In this document: piece by piece, positions 41,930-51,588 of the stretch
Position numbering within the stretch: the stretch's first letter is position 1
Layout: each line of letters begins with the position of its first letter
Assembly: GCA_910583885.1 (NCBI GenBank)
Contig: CAJUAC010000001.1
Span: forward strand, 33,900-97,899
From: an uncultured Oscillospiraceae bacterium
GTDB taxonomy: Bacteria > Bacillota > Clostridia > Oscillospirales > Oscillospiraceae
Direction of reading: 5' to 3'
DNA: 64,000 nt
The notes under the pieces: generated by a model
What the model was told of the DNA's origin: nothing
Databases searched by the model: none
What the model saw: only the letters and a program-made list of their open reading frames with translations
Translations under genes and position numbers: made by a program

Positions 41930-43675
41930 ATGATGAATATGATTCAAGATGCCAAGGATCAGGTCCTTGCCCTGACCAATACGGCCTATAGCCTGGCCGC
42001 CGCTGCCGGGCAGCTGCCCGGCGGGGTGGAGGTCCGCGCAGGCGTGGAGATCCCCAAGGATCCCGCCAACGGCGACTACACCACCACCTTTGCCCTGGCC
42101 GCAGCCAAGGCCATGCGCAAAAGCCCCCGGGAGATTGCCGGGATCCTGCTGGAGCACATTGATCTCACTGGCAGCTATTTTGCCTCCGCTGAGATCGCCG
42201 GGGCAGGGTTCCTGAACTTCCGCCTGGCCCCCGCCTGGTTTACCGGGGTGCTGGCCGCCGTGGACAGCGAGAAGGAGGCCTATGGGCGCTCCAGCGCCCT
42301 GGCCGGGCAGAAGGTTATGGTCGAGTTTGTCTCCGCCAATCCCACCGGCCCCATGCACATGGGCAATGCCCGGGGCGGCGTGCTGGGGGACACCCTGGCT
42401 TCCGTACTGGAGGCTGCCGGGGCTGACGTGTGGCGGGAGTTCTACGTCAACGACGCAGGCAACCAGATTGAAAAGTTTGCCACCTCCCTGGAGGCCCGCT
42501 ACCTGCAAATCCTCCTGGGGGAGGACGCGGTTGCCTTCCCGGAGGACGGCTATCACGGCGACGATATCAAAGAGCTGGCCCAGTCCTTCTATGAGACCCA
42601 CGGCGACAGCTTCCGGGACACCCCCACTGAGGAACGGCACGCGGCCCTGGCCGCTTTCGGCCTGGAGCGGAACATCCCGAAGATGAAGAGTGACCTGCTG
42701 CGCTACAAGATCTCCTACGACCAGTGGTTCTTTGAGTCCGGGCTCCATGAGAGCGGCTATGTGGCGGAGACTGTCCAGAAGCTGACGGACCGGGGCTACA
42801 CCTACGAGAAGGAGGGGGCCCTGTGGCTGGCCACCAGCCGCATCCTGGAGGAGAACTACCGGAAGGCCGGCAAGAGTGAAAAGGAAATCGCCAAGCTGGA
42901 TTTGAAGGACGATGTCCTGCGCCGGGCCAACGGCTTCTACACCTATTTCGCCGCTGATATCGCCTACCACCGCAATAAATTTGAGGAGCGGGGCTTTGAC
43001 CGGGTCATCAACATCTGGGGTGCGGACCACCACGGCCATGTAGCGCGCCTCAAGGGCGCCATGGACGCGCTGGGCCTGGACGGCACAAACCGGCTGGACA
43101 TTGTGCTCATGCAGCTGGTGAAGCTGCTGCGGGACGGCGAGGTTGTGCGCATGTCCAAGCGCACCGGCAAGGCCATCTCCCTGACCGACCTCCTCGACGA
43201 GGTGCCAGTGGATGCAGCCCGCTGGTTCTTCAACGCCAAGCCGGACACTCAGATGGATTTCGACCTGGGCCTGGCTGTCCGAGAGGACAGCGAGAACCCC
43301 ATTTACTATGTGGAATACGCCCATGCCAGGATTTGCAGCCTGCTGCGGAACCTGGCGGGGGAGGGCTACGCTGTCCCGGCCATGGATGGGGTAGATGCCT
43401 CGCTGCTGTCCGGCGAGGCGGAAATTGCCCTCATTAAGCAGATTTCCCTTTTCTGTGAGGAGCTGCGCCTGGCCGCCCGGGACTACGACCCCAGCCACAT
43501 CAACCGCTATCTGGTGGATCTGGCGGGCTGTTTCCACCGGTTCTACACCGCCTGCCGGATCAAGGGCGAGGAACCCACACTCCTGGCGGCACGTCTGAAG
43601 CTGGCGGATGCGTCACGTATGGTGCTGAAAAATGGCCTGAAGCTCCTGGGTGTGGACGCGCCGGAGAAGATGTAA
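41930..43675 (+). CDS. argS: arginyl-tRNA synthetase
   Basis: 581-aa class I synthetase. The HIGH-type motif is in SANPTGPMHMGNARGG, the KMSKS-like motif is MSKRTGKAIS, and the C-terminal DALR anticodon domain contains YVEYAHARICSLLRN. It is 6 bases after the DUF1934 gene. There is no T-box leader, since the promoter lies before murI. Confidence 0.97.
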   Translation: MMNMIQDAKDQVLALTNTAYSLAAAAGQLPGGVEVRAGVEIPKDPANGDYTTTFALAAAKAMRKSPREIAGILLEHIDLTGSYFASAEIAGAGFLNFRLAPAWFTGVLAAVDSEKEAYGRSSALAGQKVMVEFVSANPTGPMHMGNARGGVLGDTLASVLEAAGADVWREFYVNDAGNQIEKFATSLEARYLQILLGEDAVAFPEDGYHGDDIKELAQSFYETHGDSFRDTPTEERHAALAAFGLERNIPKMKSDLLRYKISYDQWFFESGLHESGYVAETVQKLTDRGYTYEKEGALWLATSRILEENYRKAGKSEKEIAKLDLKDDVLRRANGFYTYFAADIAYHRNKFEERGFDRVINIWGADHHGHVARLKGAMDALGLDGTNRLDIVLMQLVKLLRDGEVVRMSKRTGKAISLTDLLDEVPVDAARWFFNAKPDTQMDFDLGLAVREDSENPIYYVEYAHARICSLLRNLAGEGYAVPAMDGVDASLLSGEAEIALIKQISLFCEELRLAARDYDPSHINRYLVDLAGCFHRFYTACRIKGEEPTLLAARLKLADASRMVLKNGLKLLGVDAPEKM

Positions 43676-43689
43676 CGGTAATCATCCTT

Positions 43690-43735
43690 AAAAGAGGTAC
43701 TGGCGGGGGATATTTGCCCCCGCCAGTACCTCTTT
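43690..43735. terminator. terminator after argS
   Basis: A 20-base perfect stem, AAAAGAGGTACTGGCGGGGG and its complement, ending in TTTT; bidirectional in form. Confidence 0.92.
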
Positions 43736-43742
43736 TCCACAC

Positions 43743-44171
43743 TCAGCGGGCCAGGCTAACCAGTGCCGGGACCAGATACACTACGCCGGACAGCAGATTA
43801 GAGAGCAAGGTACACAGCATCTGCTCCTCCTCGCCCAGCTCATCGAAGGGGACAATATGCTCATCCGCATAATCCATGATATCCCCGGTTATCCGCTTAC
43901 GCTTTTTCTTCCGCTCCCGCTGCTCCTTCCGCTCTTCCTCTGTCATGTAGCGGACACGTACCCCGTCCAGACGCAGGTAGGCCATCCACGCCAGCCCCAG
44001 AAAGGTCATTGCCACCACAAAGCAGCCGTCCCAAACCGCCAGCATCCCTGCCTTGTTGATATACCGGTCCCAGAGCAGCAGCAGTACCAGCGCAATAGCG
44101 CATCTGGTTACACTCCTGTAGATTGTGGGCCGGATCAGCTCTGACGATAATAGTGACCGAATCTTTTTCAT
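43743..44171 (-). CDS. unrecognised small membrane protein, 142 aa
   Basis: MKKIRSLLSSELIRPTIYRS is followed by two likely membrane segments (AIALVLLLLWDRYI and CFVVAMTFLGLAWMAYL), a very basic stretch (EERKEQRERKKKRKRITG), an acidic helix (DELGEEEQMLCTLL) and a last hydrophobic segment (LLSGVVYLVPALVSLA). No family recognised. A ribosome site (AAAGGAGCCGATAGG) precedes it. Confidence 0.8.
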   Translation of the reverse strand: MKKIRSLLSSELIRPTIYRSVTRCAIALVLLLLWDRYINKAGMLAVWDGCFVVAMTFLGLAWMAYLRLDGVRVRYMTEEERKEQRERKKKRKRITGDIMDYADEHIVPFDELGEEEQMLCTLLSNLLSGVVYLVPALVSLAR

Positions 44172-44210
44172 CCTATCGGCTCCTTTCCCTGTTTCTACGG
44201 GATAAATAAA

Positions 44211-44234
44211 GAGGCCGGCCCATGGGCCGGCCTC
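44211..44234 (-). terminator. terminator of the oligopeptide transporter operon
   Basis: GAGGCCGGCCCATGGGCCGGCCTC is written here as arms GAGGCCGGCC and GGCCGGCCTC; on the minus strand TTTATTTAT follows. It lies just past the oppF stop. Confidence 0.85.
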
Positions 44235-44249
44235 CTTTTGTGGGTTTGA

Positions 44250-45185
44250 TTAAGCCTTGATCTCCCTGCGGTACTGCTCCAGCTCCTTCTTGTTGCCATA
44301 GATGAAGTGGCCGGGCAGGATCTCCTCCCAAATTGGCTTGTCACTACTGTAATCGTGGATCGACGGGTCGTATACCAGCAGCTTCTTCTTCTTCTCCAGC
44401 TCCGGGTCGGGGATGGGGACAGCGGACAGAAGCGCCTTGGTATAGGGGTGCAGCGGGTGGAGGAACAGCTCCTCCGCCTCCGCCAGCTCCACAATACGGC
44501 CCTTGTGGATGACCGCGATACGGTCCGAAATGAACCGGACCACCGACAGGTCGTGGGCAATGAACAGGTAGGTCAGCCCGCGGCTCGCCTTCAGGCGGTT
44601 GAGCAGGTTCAGCACCTGGGCGCGGATTGACACGTCCAGCGCGGAAATCGGCTCGTCAGCCACCACGAACTCAGGCTCCATAATCAGCGCACGGGCAATA
44701 CCGATACGCTGGCGCTGGCCGCCGGAGAACTCGTGGGGGAACCGGGAGGCAAACTCCGGCAGCAGGCCCACCTCGCGCAGGGCATACTCCACCTTCCGTT
44801 TCCGGTCGTCCTCGTCCTTATACAGATGGTGGTTGATCAGGCCCTCGGAGACAATGTAGTCCACCTTGGCCCGCTCATTCAGGGAAGCCATGGGGTCCTG
44901 GAAGATCATCTGGCACTTCTTGATGACCTGCTTATCCAGCTCCTTGCTGATCTTCCCGCTGATGCGCTGGCCCTTGAACAGGATCTCCCCGGCAGACACC
45001 GGGTTGATGCGGGTGATGGCACGGCCAATAGTGGTCTTGCCCGAGCCGGACTCGCCCACCAGGGAGAAGGTCTCCCCCTTGTAGATGTCGAAGTTGACGT
45101 GGTCAACGGCGACGAACGCCTTCCTGCCGCTTCCGAAGGTAATCTGCAGGTCCTTAATCTCTATCAGCTTTTCACGCTCTGGCAC
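44250..45185 (-). CDS. oppF: oligopeptide ABC transporter ATPase, OppF/DppF type
   Basis: 311 aa. Walker [10 protein letters not shown], signature [14 protein letters not shown], Walker [14 protein letters not shown] and the H-loop IAHDLSVV. The C-terminal oligopeptide-transporter domain ([19 protein letters not shown]) identifies the family. The start is GTG at 45185 after GGGAGGGAATTTGCT. Last gene of the operon. Confidence 0.95.
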   Translation of the reverse strand: MPEREKLIEIKDLQITFGSGRKAFVAVDHVNFDIYKGETFSLVGESGSGKTTIGRAITRINPVSAGEILFKGQRISGKISKELDKQVIKKCQMIFQDPMASLNERAKVDYIVSEGLINHHLYKDEDDRKRKVEYALREVGLLPEFASRFPHEFSGGQRQRIGIARALIMEPEFVVADEPISALDVSIRAQVLNLLNRLKASRGLTYLFIAHDLSVVRFISDRIAVIHKGRIVELAEAEELFLHPLHPYTKALLSAVPIPDPELEKKKKLLVYDPSIHDYSSDKPIWEEILPGHFIYGNKKELEQYRREIKA

Positions 45186-45200
45186 AGCAAATTCCCTCCC

Positions 45201-46235
45201 TTACTTCTGCATCTGTTCACGCAGCTTCTTGATGGACTTCGGCTGCTCGATCTTGGGGGCCCTGGGGTCTAAGTACCAGGTCTTGGCCTTATGGGTGGCA
45301 GTCACCTCAAAGAAGGGCGGCTCCTCCTCAAAATCAATGGCCAATGCCTGCTGGTTCCGGGGCGCAAACGCGTCGCCCTTCACCTCGTAGAACAGGTTCG
45401 GCGGCGTACCGTCGATGGTGGGCAGATCCTCGCCCTTCACGCCCAGCTGGGGCAGGGAGGACAGCAGGGCCCACGTGTACGGATGCCAGGGGTTGTAGAA
45501 GATCTCATCCACCATGCCGTACTCCACGATCTGGCCGGCGTACATGACAGCCACGCGGTCAGCCACGTTGGCCACCACCCCCAGGTCGTGGGTGATGTAG
45601 ATAACGGTCATGTTCAGCTCCCGCTGGAGGGAACGGATCAGGTCCAGGATCTGGGCCTGGATCGTCACGTCCAGGGCGGTCGTCGGCTCGTCGCAGACGA
45701 GGATCTGGGGACGGCAGGCCACCGCGATGGCGATGACCACGCGCTGGCGCATACCGCCGGAGAACTCGTGGGGATACTGGTTGGCCCGACGCTCCGGGTC
45801 AGGGATGCCGACCTTTGCCAGCATCTCAATGGCCAGCTTCTTTGCCTGCTCACCCTTGATCCCCTGGTTGAGCTCAATGCTCTCCTGGATCTGCTTGCCG
45901 ATCTTCTTCAGGGGGTTCAGGCTGGTCATGGGGTCCTGCATAACCATGGAGATCTTCTTGCCCCGGATGGTCATCCATTCCTTCTCGGTCTTGTACTTGG
46001 AGATATCTGTCCCGTTGTACATGATCGACCCGCCAACGATGCTGCCGTTGGCGTCCAGCATCCCCAGGAAGGACTTGGTAAACACGCTCTTGCCAGAGCC
46101 GGACTCGCCGACAATTGCCAGCGTCTCCCCCTCGTAGAGGTCCAGGGAGCACTTGCGGATTGCCTTGAGGACCTTGCCGCGCAAGGTAAACTGAATTTCA
46201 ATATCCCTTGCGGACAGAATCGGTTCTTTAGCCAT
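45201..46235 (-). CDS. oppD: oligopeptide ABC transporter ATPase, OppD/DppD type
   Basis: 344 aa. Walker A GESGSGKSV, signature SGGMRQRVVIAIAV, Walker B ILVCDEPTTALDVT, H-loop THDLGVV, then the OppD C-terminal region (NPWHPYTWALLSSLPQ) with an extra tail. The ATG at 46235 follows GGGGAGGATTTG. Confidence 0.95.
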   Translation of the reverse strand: MAKEPILSARDIEIQFTLRGKVLKAIRKCSLDLYEGETLAIVGESGSGKSVFTKSFLGMLDANGSIVGGSIMYNGTDISKYKTEKEWMTIRGKKISMVMQDPMTSLNPLKKIGKQIQESIELNQGIKGEQAKKLAIEMLAKVGIPDPERRANQYPHEFSGGMRQRVVIAIAVACRPQILVCDEPTTALDVTIQAQILDLIRSLQRELNMTVIYITHDLGVVANVADRVAVMYAGQIVEYGMVDEIFYNPWHPYTWALLSSLPQLGVKGEDLPTIDGTPPNLFYEVKGDAFAPRNQQALAIDFEEEPPFFEVTATHKAKTWYLDPRAPKIEQPKSIKKLREQMQK

Positions 46236-46251
46236 CAAATCCTCCCCTCCC

Positions 46252-47184
46252 TTATACGTGGTTTCTGGGGTCGGCGGCGTCGGAGACCGCGTTGCCCATC
46301 AGATAGAAGCTGATCGTAATCATGGAAACGATGACTGCGGGGAAGATCAGCAGGTGGGGGTAATCCAGGAAGAAGTTCCGGGCGTTGCGCAGCAGCAGGC
46401 CCAGGGAAGGCGTCTCCACGCCCATGCCCAGCCCCAGATAGCTCAGGGTGGATTCCAGGGCGATGGTGCCCGGAATCGACAGGGCCAGACGCAGGATGAC
46501 GACGCTGATCAGGTAGGGGAAGATGTTCTTCACCAGCACACGCCACACCGGCGTGCCCAGGCAGCGGGAGGCCAGGTTATATTCCCGGTCCCGGTACATC
46601 AACACCAGATTTCGCACATTTCGTGCCATAATCAGCCAGCCCGTGGCAATCATGGCCGTAGCCATGATACCAAAGCCCTGGCCTACCATCAGGGCGACGA
46701 GCATCATGTAGATAATCGTCGGGATATTGTTGATAACATTGTACAGCTCGGTCAGCGGCCGGTCCAGCCAGCGCACATAGCCCCACAGGCACCCGATTGC
46801 CACGCCGATAATGGCCTCGCCGATGGCAACCACCAGGGAAAGCTTGATGGAGATTTGGGCGGCATACCACACCTGGCACCAGTAGTCACGGCCCAGGTTG
46901 TCTGTGCCGAACCAGTACTCCGCCGAGGGCCCCAGGAAGCTCTGGTTCTGATCGCTCAGCAGCTCGGAATACTGGTACTTTCCGATTGCCAGGGCGATGA
47001 AAGAGAAGATCACCAGGAAGATGAACACAGTGCCCATAATCACGGCGGGCTTGTTCTTCAGGAAGTTCTGCCATACGCTGCGCCAGTAGGAGTAGTTGGA
47101 GTAGCCGATGCGCTCAGCGGCGTCAGCGGAATACTCCACCACCCGGAACAGCTCATCTTGTTTCAGTTTCTTGTTGTCACTCAT
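46252..47184 (-). CDS. oppC: oligopeptide ABC transporter permease, OppC/DppC type
   Basis: 310 aa with an N-terminal cytosolic segment, the OppC_N domain (WQNFLKNKPAVIMGTVFIFL) and about six membrane spans. The permease EAA-like loop reads RCLGTPVWRVLVKNIFPYL. Its start overlaps the oppB stop by 1 base. Confidence 0.94.
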   Translation of the reverse strand: MSDNKKLKQDELFRVVEYSADAAERIGYSNYSYWRSVWQNFLKNKPAVIMGTVFIFLVIFSFIALAIGKYQYSELLSDQNQSFLGPSAEYWFGTDNLGRDYWCQVWYAAQISIKLSLVVAIGEAIIGVAIGCLWGYVRWLDRPLTELYNVINNIPTIIYMMLVALMVGQGFGIMATAMIATGWLIMARNVRNLVLMYRDREYNLASRCLGTPVWRVLVKNIFPYLISVVILRLALSIPGTIALESTLSYLGLGMGVETPSLGLLLRNARNFFLDYPHLLIFPAVIVSMITISFYLMGNAVSDAADPRNHV

Positions 47185-48134
47185 TACCGGGTTTCGCCTC
47201 CTCCCGCCAGCTTGATGCGCGGATCAAGAATCATCATCAGGACATCGCCCAGGAACACGCCGACCACGCCCAGGCCCGCATAGAGGAACACGCACCCCTG
47301 CACCACGTTGGTGTCGTAACGCTGGATAGCCTCGGTCATCAGGGTACCCATACCGGGCACGGAGAAGAACCGTTCCACCAGCAGGGAGCCGGCCAGGGTG
47401 AGCAGCAGGGACGCGGGGATGTACTGGGCCAGGGGCACGAAAGCGTTTTTCAGCACGTGCTTGACCATGATGCTCTGGTTGGACATGCCCTTGATCCGGG
47501 CCAGCTTGATGTAATCCTTTGTGGACTCGTCCACCATGTACCGGCGGGTCCAAAGCGCATAGTGCGCAATGGACGTAAGCGCCAGGCACGCGATGGGCAG
47601 GATGCTGGACTGTCCGGGGTTGCGGTTGGAATACAGGCTGGGCAGCCCCAGCACCCGTGCGCCGAATACCAGCACAAGGGAGTAGGACACCAGCGTTGGG
47701 ACAGAGTTGATAAAGACTGTGTAGACTGTGCCGATATGATCCATGAGGCGGTCCTTTTGCCGGGCCTGCAGTACGCCCAGCACCACGCCTACAGCCAGTG
47801 AAATGGCCATGGCCGTGACGCCCATACGCATGGAAACCGTGAACTTGTCGGCCACAATCTCCCACACGCCAACGCCGGTCCGAATCCTCCGCGACTCACC
47901 GAAGTCCATATGGAGGAGGCCCCTATAGAACCGGAACAGCTGTGTCGGAATTGGGTCGAGAAGTCCCGCAGCCTGCAGGATGTCGTGCTTCTGCTCATCG
48001 CTGAACTTGATCTGCTGCTCATCCGTGAAGAAATAGTCGGTGGGGAGGCAACGCATGAGCACAAAGACAATGGAGACAACGATCAGAACCGTCAGCAGAG
48101 ATTGCAGCAGCCGCTTGACCGTGTACTTAAACAT
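47184..48134 (-). CDS. oppB: oligopeptide ABC transporter permease, OppB/DppB type
   Basis: 316 aa with six predicted membrane spans, beginning MFKYTVKRLLQSLLTVLIVV. The EAA loop is KLARIKGMSNQSIMVKHVLK. Start and stop both overlap the neighbouring operon genes by 1 base. Confidence 0.95.
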   Translation of the reverse strand: MFKYTVKRLLQSLLTVLIVVSIVFVLMRCLPTDYFFTDEQQIKFSDEQKHDILQAAGLLDPIPTQLFRFYRGLLHMDFGESRRIRTGVGVWEIVADKFTVSMRMGVTAMAISLAVGVVLGVLQARQKDRLMDHIGTVYTVFINSVPTLVSYSLVLVFGARVLGLPSLYSNRNPGQSSILPIACLALTSIAHYALWTRRYMVDESTKDYIKLARIKGMSNQSIMVKHVLKNAFVPLAQYIPASLLLTLAGSLLVERFFSVPGMGTLMTEAIQRYDTNVVQGCVFLYAGLGVVGVFLGDVLMMILDPRIKLAGGGETR

Positions 48135-50143
48135 TACGAAGCGTTGGCGTTATACTCTTCGACGAACCGGGCGTAATCCTCAGCGGTATAGGGTACCGTG
48201 GAGGTCTCCCAGTTCTTATAGGTGTAGGTCTGGCAGCCATACAGGGCGTACATCTTGGAGTAGTCGTTGATCTGGGTCAGCTGCCATGCGTTCTCGTAGT
48301 TGGAGGGGATGGACAGGGCGTGGTTGAGCAGGAACGCCTCAGCCTCGGCGAACTTCTCATAACGGGCGTCCATGTCGTCAAAGGTGTTCTTGGCCTCGCG
48401 CTCCAGACGGGTGAACTCCTCGAAGAGGGCGATGGTGTCGGGATCGGTCAGCTCGTTGATGTTGGTGTACTTCATGGCATAGTAGGCGCTGTCATCGCCG
48501 TAGACGATCTGGTCGAGGAAGTTCTCGACGTCGCCGTAGTCAGCACCCCAGCCGTTGCCCTGGAAGCTCTGGAGCTTGGGATTGACGACCTCCTGGGTCA
48601 CGCTGGTGACGTACTCGCAGATGTGCAGCTGGACATAGTCGCTGCCCAGGGTGCGCTCGAAGTTCTCCTTCAGGATGGTAGCGCCGTCCAGGGCGGTGGA
48701 ACTGCCGGACTGGATGTAGTAGTCGATCTGGACAGGGAAGGTCACCTTGCCCTCCAGCTCCTTCATGGCCTGCTCCTTATACTGGAGAGCCAGGTCAGCG
48801 TTGAAGCGGCGGGGGGTGTCGCCGCCGGCGGGGGCGATGTTCTCCAGCTTCTCAATGACGCGCTGGGTGTACTCAGTGCCGTCGGAGAAGTACAGCAGGC
48901 CCTGCATGGTGAAGCACAGGTTCTCCAGGCTCAGGGGGTTGATGCGGTTGGCACGGGCCCAGGTGGTGGTCAGATCCAGGCCGTAGTACAGGGACTTACG
49001 GAACGCCTCGTTGGCCACGGCGGTGTTCCAGTTGGTGTCCATGCTGCCGTCGGGGTTCCGCTTGGCGAAGTTGAGCTGATACTGGTAGGAGAACTTGCGC
49101 AGGCGGGTCTCCACCAGCTGGTTGTAGTACTCGTTGCTGGGGTTGTCGGTGATGGTCTTCAGGGTGGCCTCGTTCAGCTCGCAGTTGTGGACCTCGCCGG
49201 TCTGATAGAGCTGGTCGTCCTTGGTGCCGTCGTCGATCATGACGATGGTGACGGTGTCGAACAGGGTGCAGTCCTTATCCCAGTAAGAGGGGTTCTTGGT
49301 CAGGACCTTCTCGTTGTTCATGATGTAGGAGGTGATGGTGTAGGGGCCGTTGTACCACATGGTCTCGTTGCTCATGCCGATCATGTTGTCAACGCCCTTC
49401 TCATCGATCTCCGCCTGGGAAACGGGGTACAGGGCGGCGGAGGTGCACAGGGTGTCGAAGTAGGGGCAGTTGGACACGCAGGTGTAGTCCAGAGTGTAAT
49501 CATCGGGGGCCTTGATGCCGACCTTGTCGAACTCGGGGTTGTTCTCGGTGGTCAGGGCCTTCGCAGCGCCGGGGTTGGTCTCAGCCAGGTTCTTGGTGTA
49601 GTCATAGTACTCCTGGGCGCCCTCCACCAGGGTGACGAGCATGGAGGTGTTGTTGGCGCCGTTCTTCTCATAGTTGAGGATCCACTCCATAGCAGTGACC
49701 CAGTCCTGAGCGGTGCACTTGGCCTTCTCATTGCCGTTGACGTCAACCCAGGTCACGTCGTCACGGAGCTCAAAGTGCCAGGTCTTGCCGCCGTCCTGGG
49801 TGCTCCAGTCCTTGGCCACGGCGGGGTTGAGCTTGCCGTAGTTGTCGATCTCCAGCAGGGGGGAGTAGGCGTTACAAAGGACGTTCAGGTCCGCGGACTT
49901 CTCGGTGTTCAGGATGAAAAAGCCCTCCAGCTCACGGGTGCCGGTGCTCTCCCAGGTAATCAGGTCCTTGAGGGGCTCGCCGCCATTGCTGGGGGCGGGA
50001 GCGGGGGTGCCGCTGCCAGTGTCGCCGTTGTTGCTGCTATCAGCAGGGGGGGTATTCTGGCTGCCGCCATTATTGCCGCACGCGGTAAGTACCAGCATAG
50101 CGGTCAGCAGCAGCGCCAGGATACGGGTTGCCTTTCTCTTCAT
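48134..50143 (-). CDS. oppA: oligopeptide ABC transporter substrate-binding lipoprotein
   Basis: 669 aa, large for the family. Lipoprotein signal with lipobox MLVLTAC (MKRKATRILALLLTAMLVLTAC in parts), then a Gly/Ser/Pro linker and the family-5 binding fold (DWSTQDGGKTWHFELRDDVT). The ATG at 50143 follows GAGGAGTGACAACCACG; a GTG at 50155 abuts the site itself. First gene of the opp operon, with a ~170-base structured leader. Confidence 0.94.
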   Translation of the reverse strand: MKRKATRILALLLTAMLVLTACGNNGGSQNTPPADSSNNGDTGSGTPAPAPSNGGEPLKDLITWESTGTRELEGFFILNTEKSADLNVLCNAYSPLLEIDNYGKLNPAVAKDWSTQDGGKTWHFELRDDVTWVDVNGNEKAKCTAQDWVTAMEWILNYEKNGANNTSMLVTLVEGAQEYYDYTKNLAETNPGAAKALTTENNPEFDKVGIKAPDDYTLDYTCVSNCPYFDTLCTSAALYPVSQAEIDEKGVDNMIGMSNETMWYNGPYTITSYIMNNEKVLTKNPSYWDKDCTLFDTVTIVMIDDGTKDDQLYQTGEVHNCELNEATLKTITDNPSNEYYNQLVETRLRKFSYQYQLNFAKRNPDGSMDTNWNTAVANEAFRKSLYYGLDLTTTWARANRINPLSLENLCFTMQGLLYFSDGTEYTQRVIEKLENIAPAGGDTPRRFNADLALQYKEQAMKELEGKVTFPVQIDYYIQSGSSTALDGATILKENFERTLGSDYVQLHICEYVTSVTQEVVNPKLQSFQGNGWGADYGDVENFLDQIVYGDDSAYYAMKYTNINELTDPDTIALFEEFTRLEREAKNTFDDMDARYEKFAEAEAFLLNHALSIPSNYENAWQLTQINDYSKMYALYGCQTYTYKNWETSTVPYTAEDYARFVEEYNANAS

Positions 50144-50207
50144 CGTGGTTGTCACTCCTCACATAATTGTCAAACAAAGCGAAGCCCCCGCTGGGAGCCG
50201 CGGGCTG

Positions 50208-50300
50208 AACCGCCGGAGCTGGCCGGCGGTAATGCCCATTGTTCCCGCACGGCTGTGCGGGAACAAAATGGCTCCGGAGCCATTTGTGGTTCCAGGGAGC
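50208..50300 (-). ncRNA. structured 5' leader of the opp operon (candidate regulatory RNA)
   Basis: Between the promoter and oppA the transcript can form several stable hairpins: AATGGCTCC/GGAGCCATT (50267-50284), TGTTCCCGCAC/GTGCGGGAACA (50240-50265) and ACCGCCGG/CCGGCGGT (about 50208-50231). No known riboswitch signature was recognised. None is followed by a clean T-run, so a role in stability or translation is as likely as attenuation. Confidence 0.4.
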
Positions 50301-50322
50301 TTCTGCTTTATTTGCTACCAAT

Positions 50323-50351
50323 AATTTACCATCCTTGTCACAGTCTGTCAA
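50323..50351 (-). promoter_or_regulatory. promoter of the opp operon
   Basis: Minus-strand TTGACA and TAAATT with a 17-base spacer, giving a leader of about 170 bases. Confidence 0.8.
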
Positions 50352-50603
50352 GTATTTTTCCGCGATCTCTTGTTGAAAGTGCCCATTGACTGGAGAAAAT
50401 ACCAAAGATTACCGGCTCCCGGCCAGCAAGACGCACAGGCAGAAAATCCATCAATCTGATCCAATTCAACCGTTTTCCCGTTTCTTAGGTTCCCAATTTT
50501 CCCATTTTCTGATTTTTGTCCCCTTTTTGTCCCTCTGCCGGCAGCGGCGGCTGCTTGTCCGTGCAAGGCGGACACTCCCTTTTGGACGGCCCCGCCAGAT
50601 GGG
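50352..50603. other. intergenic stretch between divergent promoters
   Basis: No gene seen. A pyrimidine-rich tract on the plus strand (50475-50535, repeated TTTTCCC/TTTTTGTCC) is the only feature. Confidence 0.5.
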
Positions 50604-50632
50604 TTGACATTTGTAAATCAAAATGTTATACT
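50604..50632 (+). promoter_or_regulatory. promoter of the polysaccharide deacetylase gene
   Basis: TTGACA and TATACT with a 17-base spacer, near consensus. Confidence 0.85.
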
Positions 50633-50706
50633 CTACTCCAGGAGCAGGGTTCCATCCCGCTCCTGGAAATTTTTGGATAATACAGGCGCACGGCGGAGGG
50701 ATCATC

Positions 50707-51567
50707 ATGAGACGGACTTGGAAAAGATGGGCAGCGGCCATACTGGCCCTGCTCCTGCTGCTGGAGGCGGCGGATATTTTATATGTGACGCAGTGGGGCG
50801 GCAGCTGCCCGCTGCCGGTTTTAATGTACCACCACTTCGCCCCGGAGAGCACGATTGGCACAGTCGTATCGGTAGCCCGCTTCCGGGAGCAGATGACGGC
50901 CCTGCGGGACGCGGGGTTCCATACCGTGACCCTCTCCCAGCTGGTGGACTATGTGGAGAACGGCGGCCCCATGCCGGACAAGCCGGTGCTGATTACCATG
51001 GACGACGGCTACACCAGCAATCTGGCTGACGCGGCCCCCATCCTGGAGGAATTAGGCATGTGCGCGACGGTGTTTGTCATCGGCGTGAACGAGGGGGAGG
51101 AGATCTACGTCCACTCCGGCGGTCCCCTCACTCCGCCGCGGTTCAGCTATGAGGAGGCGGCGCCCTGGGTGGAAAAGGGGGTGCTGGATGTGCAGAGCCA
51201 CACCTTCGACCTGCACCAGCTGGCCTCCTATGGCTACAGCGACCGGGACGGGATGCTGCCTATGGAGGGCGAGGCAGACGGGGACTACCGGGCCGCCCTC
51301 CTGGATGACCTTGGCCGGTTCCGGGCACGCAGGGAGGGCCGGGTGTCCACCCCGCTGCTGGCGCTGGCCTTCCCCTTTGGCTATTACTGCCTGGAGGCGG
51401 ATGACCTGCTGGCGGAGCAGGGCATCTCCGTCACCTTTACCATCGACGAGCACGCCAATCACCTGTTCCGGGGCAACCCCCGCTCCCTGCGGCTGCTGGG
51501 CCGGTTCAATGTCACGGACAACATGACCGGCGAGGGCCTGGTGAAGCGCCTGGAGTGGAACACCTGA
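50707..51567 (+). CDS. polysaccharide deacetylase family protein (exported or membrane-anchored)
   Basis: 286 aa. An N-terminal membrane segment (AAAILALLLLLEAADILYV) acts as a signal anchor. The NodB-type fold shows LMYHHF, the metal and base motif ITMDDGYTSN, then QSHTFDLHQL with the His pair, and LAFPFGYY. Likely removes acetyl groups from peptidoglycan or a surface glycan. The ATG at 50707 follows GGAGGGATCATC. Confidence 0.92.
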   Translation: MRRTWKRWAAAILALLLLLEAADILYVTQWGGSCPLPVLMYHHFAPESTIGTVVSVARFREQMTALRDAGFHTVTLSQLVDYVENGGPMPDKPVLITMDDGYTSNLADAAPILEELGMCATVFVIGVNEGEEIYVHSGGPLTPPRFSYEEAAPWVEKGVLDVQSHTFDLHQLASYGYSDRDGMLPMEGEADGDYRAALLDDLGRFRARREGRVSTPLLALAFPFGYYCLEADDLLAEQGISVTFTIDEHANHLFRGNPRSLRLLGRFNVTDNMTGEGLVKRLEWNT

Positions 51568-51588
51568 GCACGCCTCCTCCTCTTTTCC

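Noticed and set aside
48320..50389. 689-aa frame opposite oppA
   Set aside because: Antisense shadow running through the oppA promoter; Val/Leu/Gly-biased composition.
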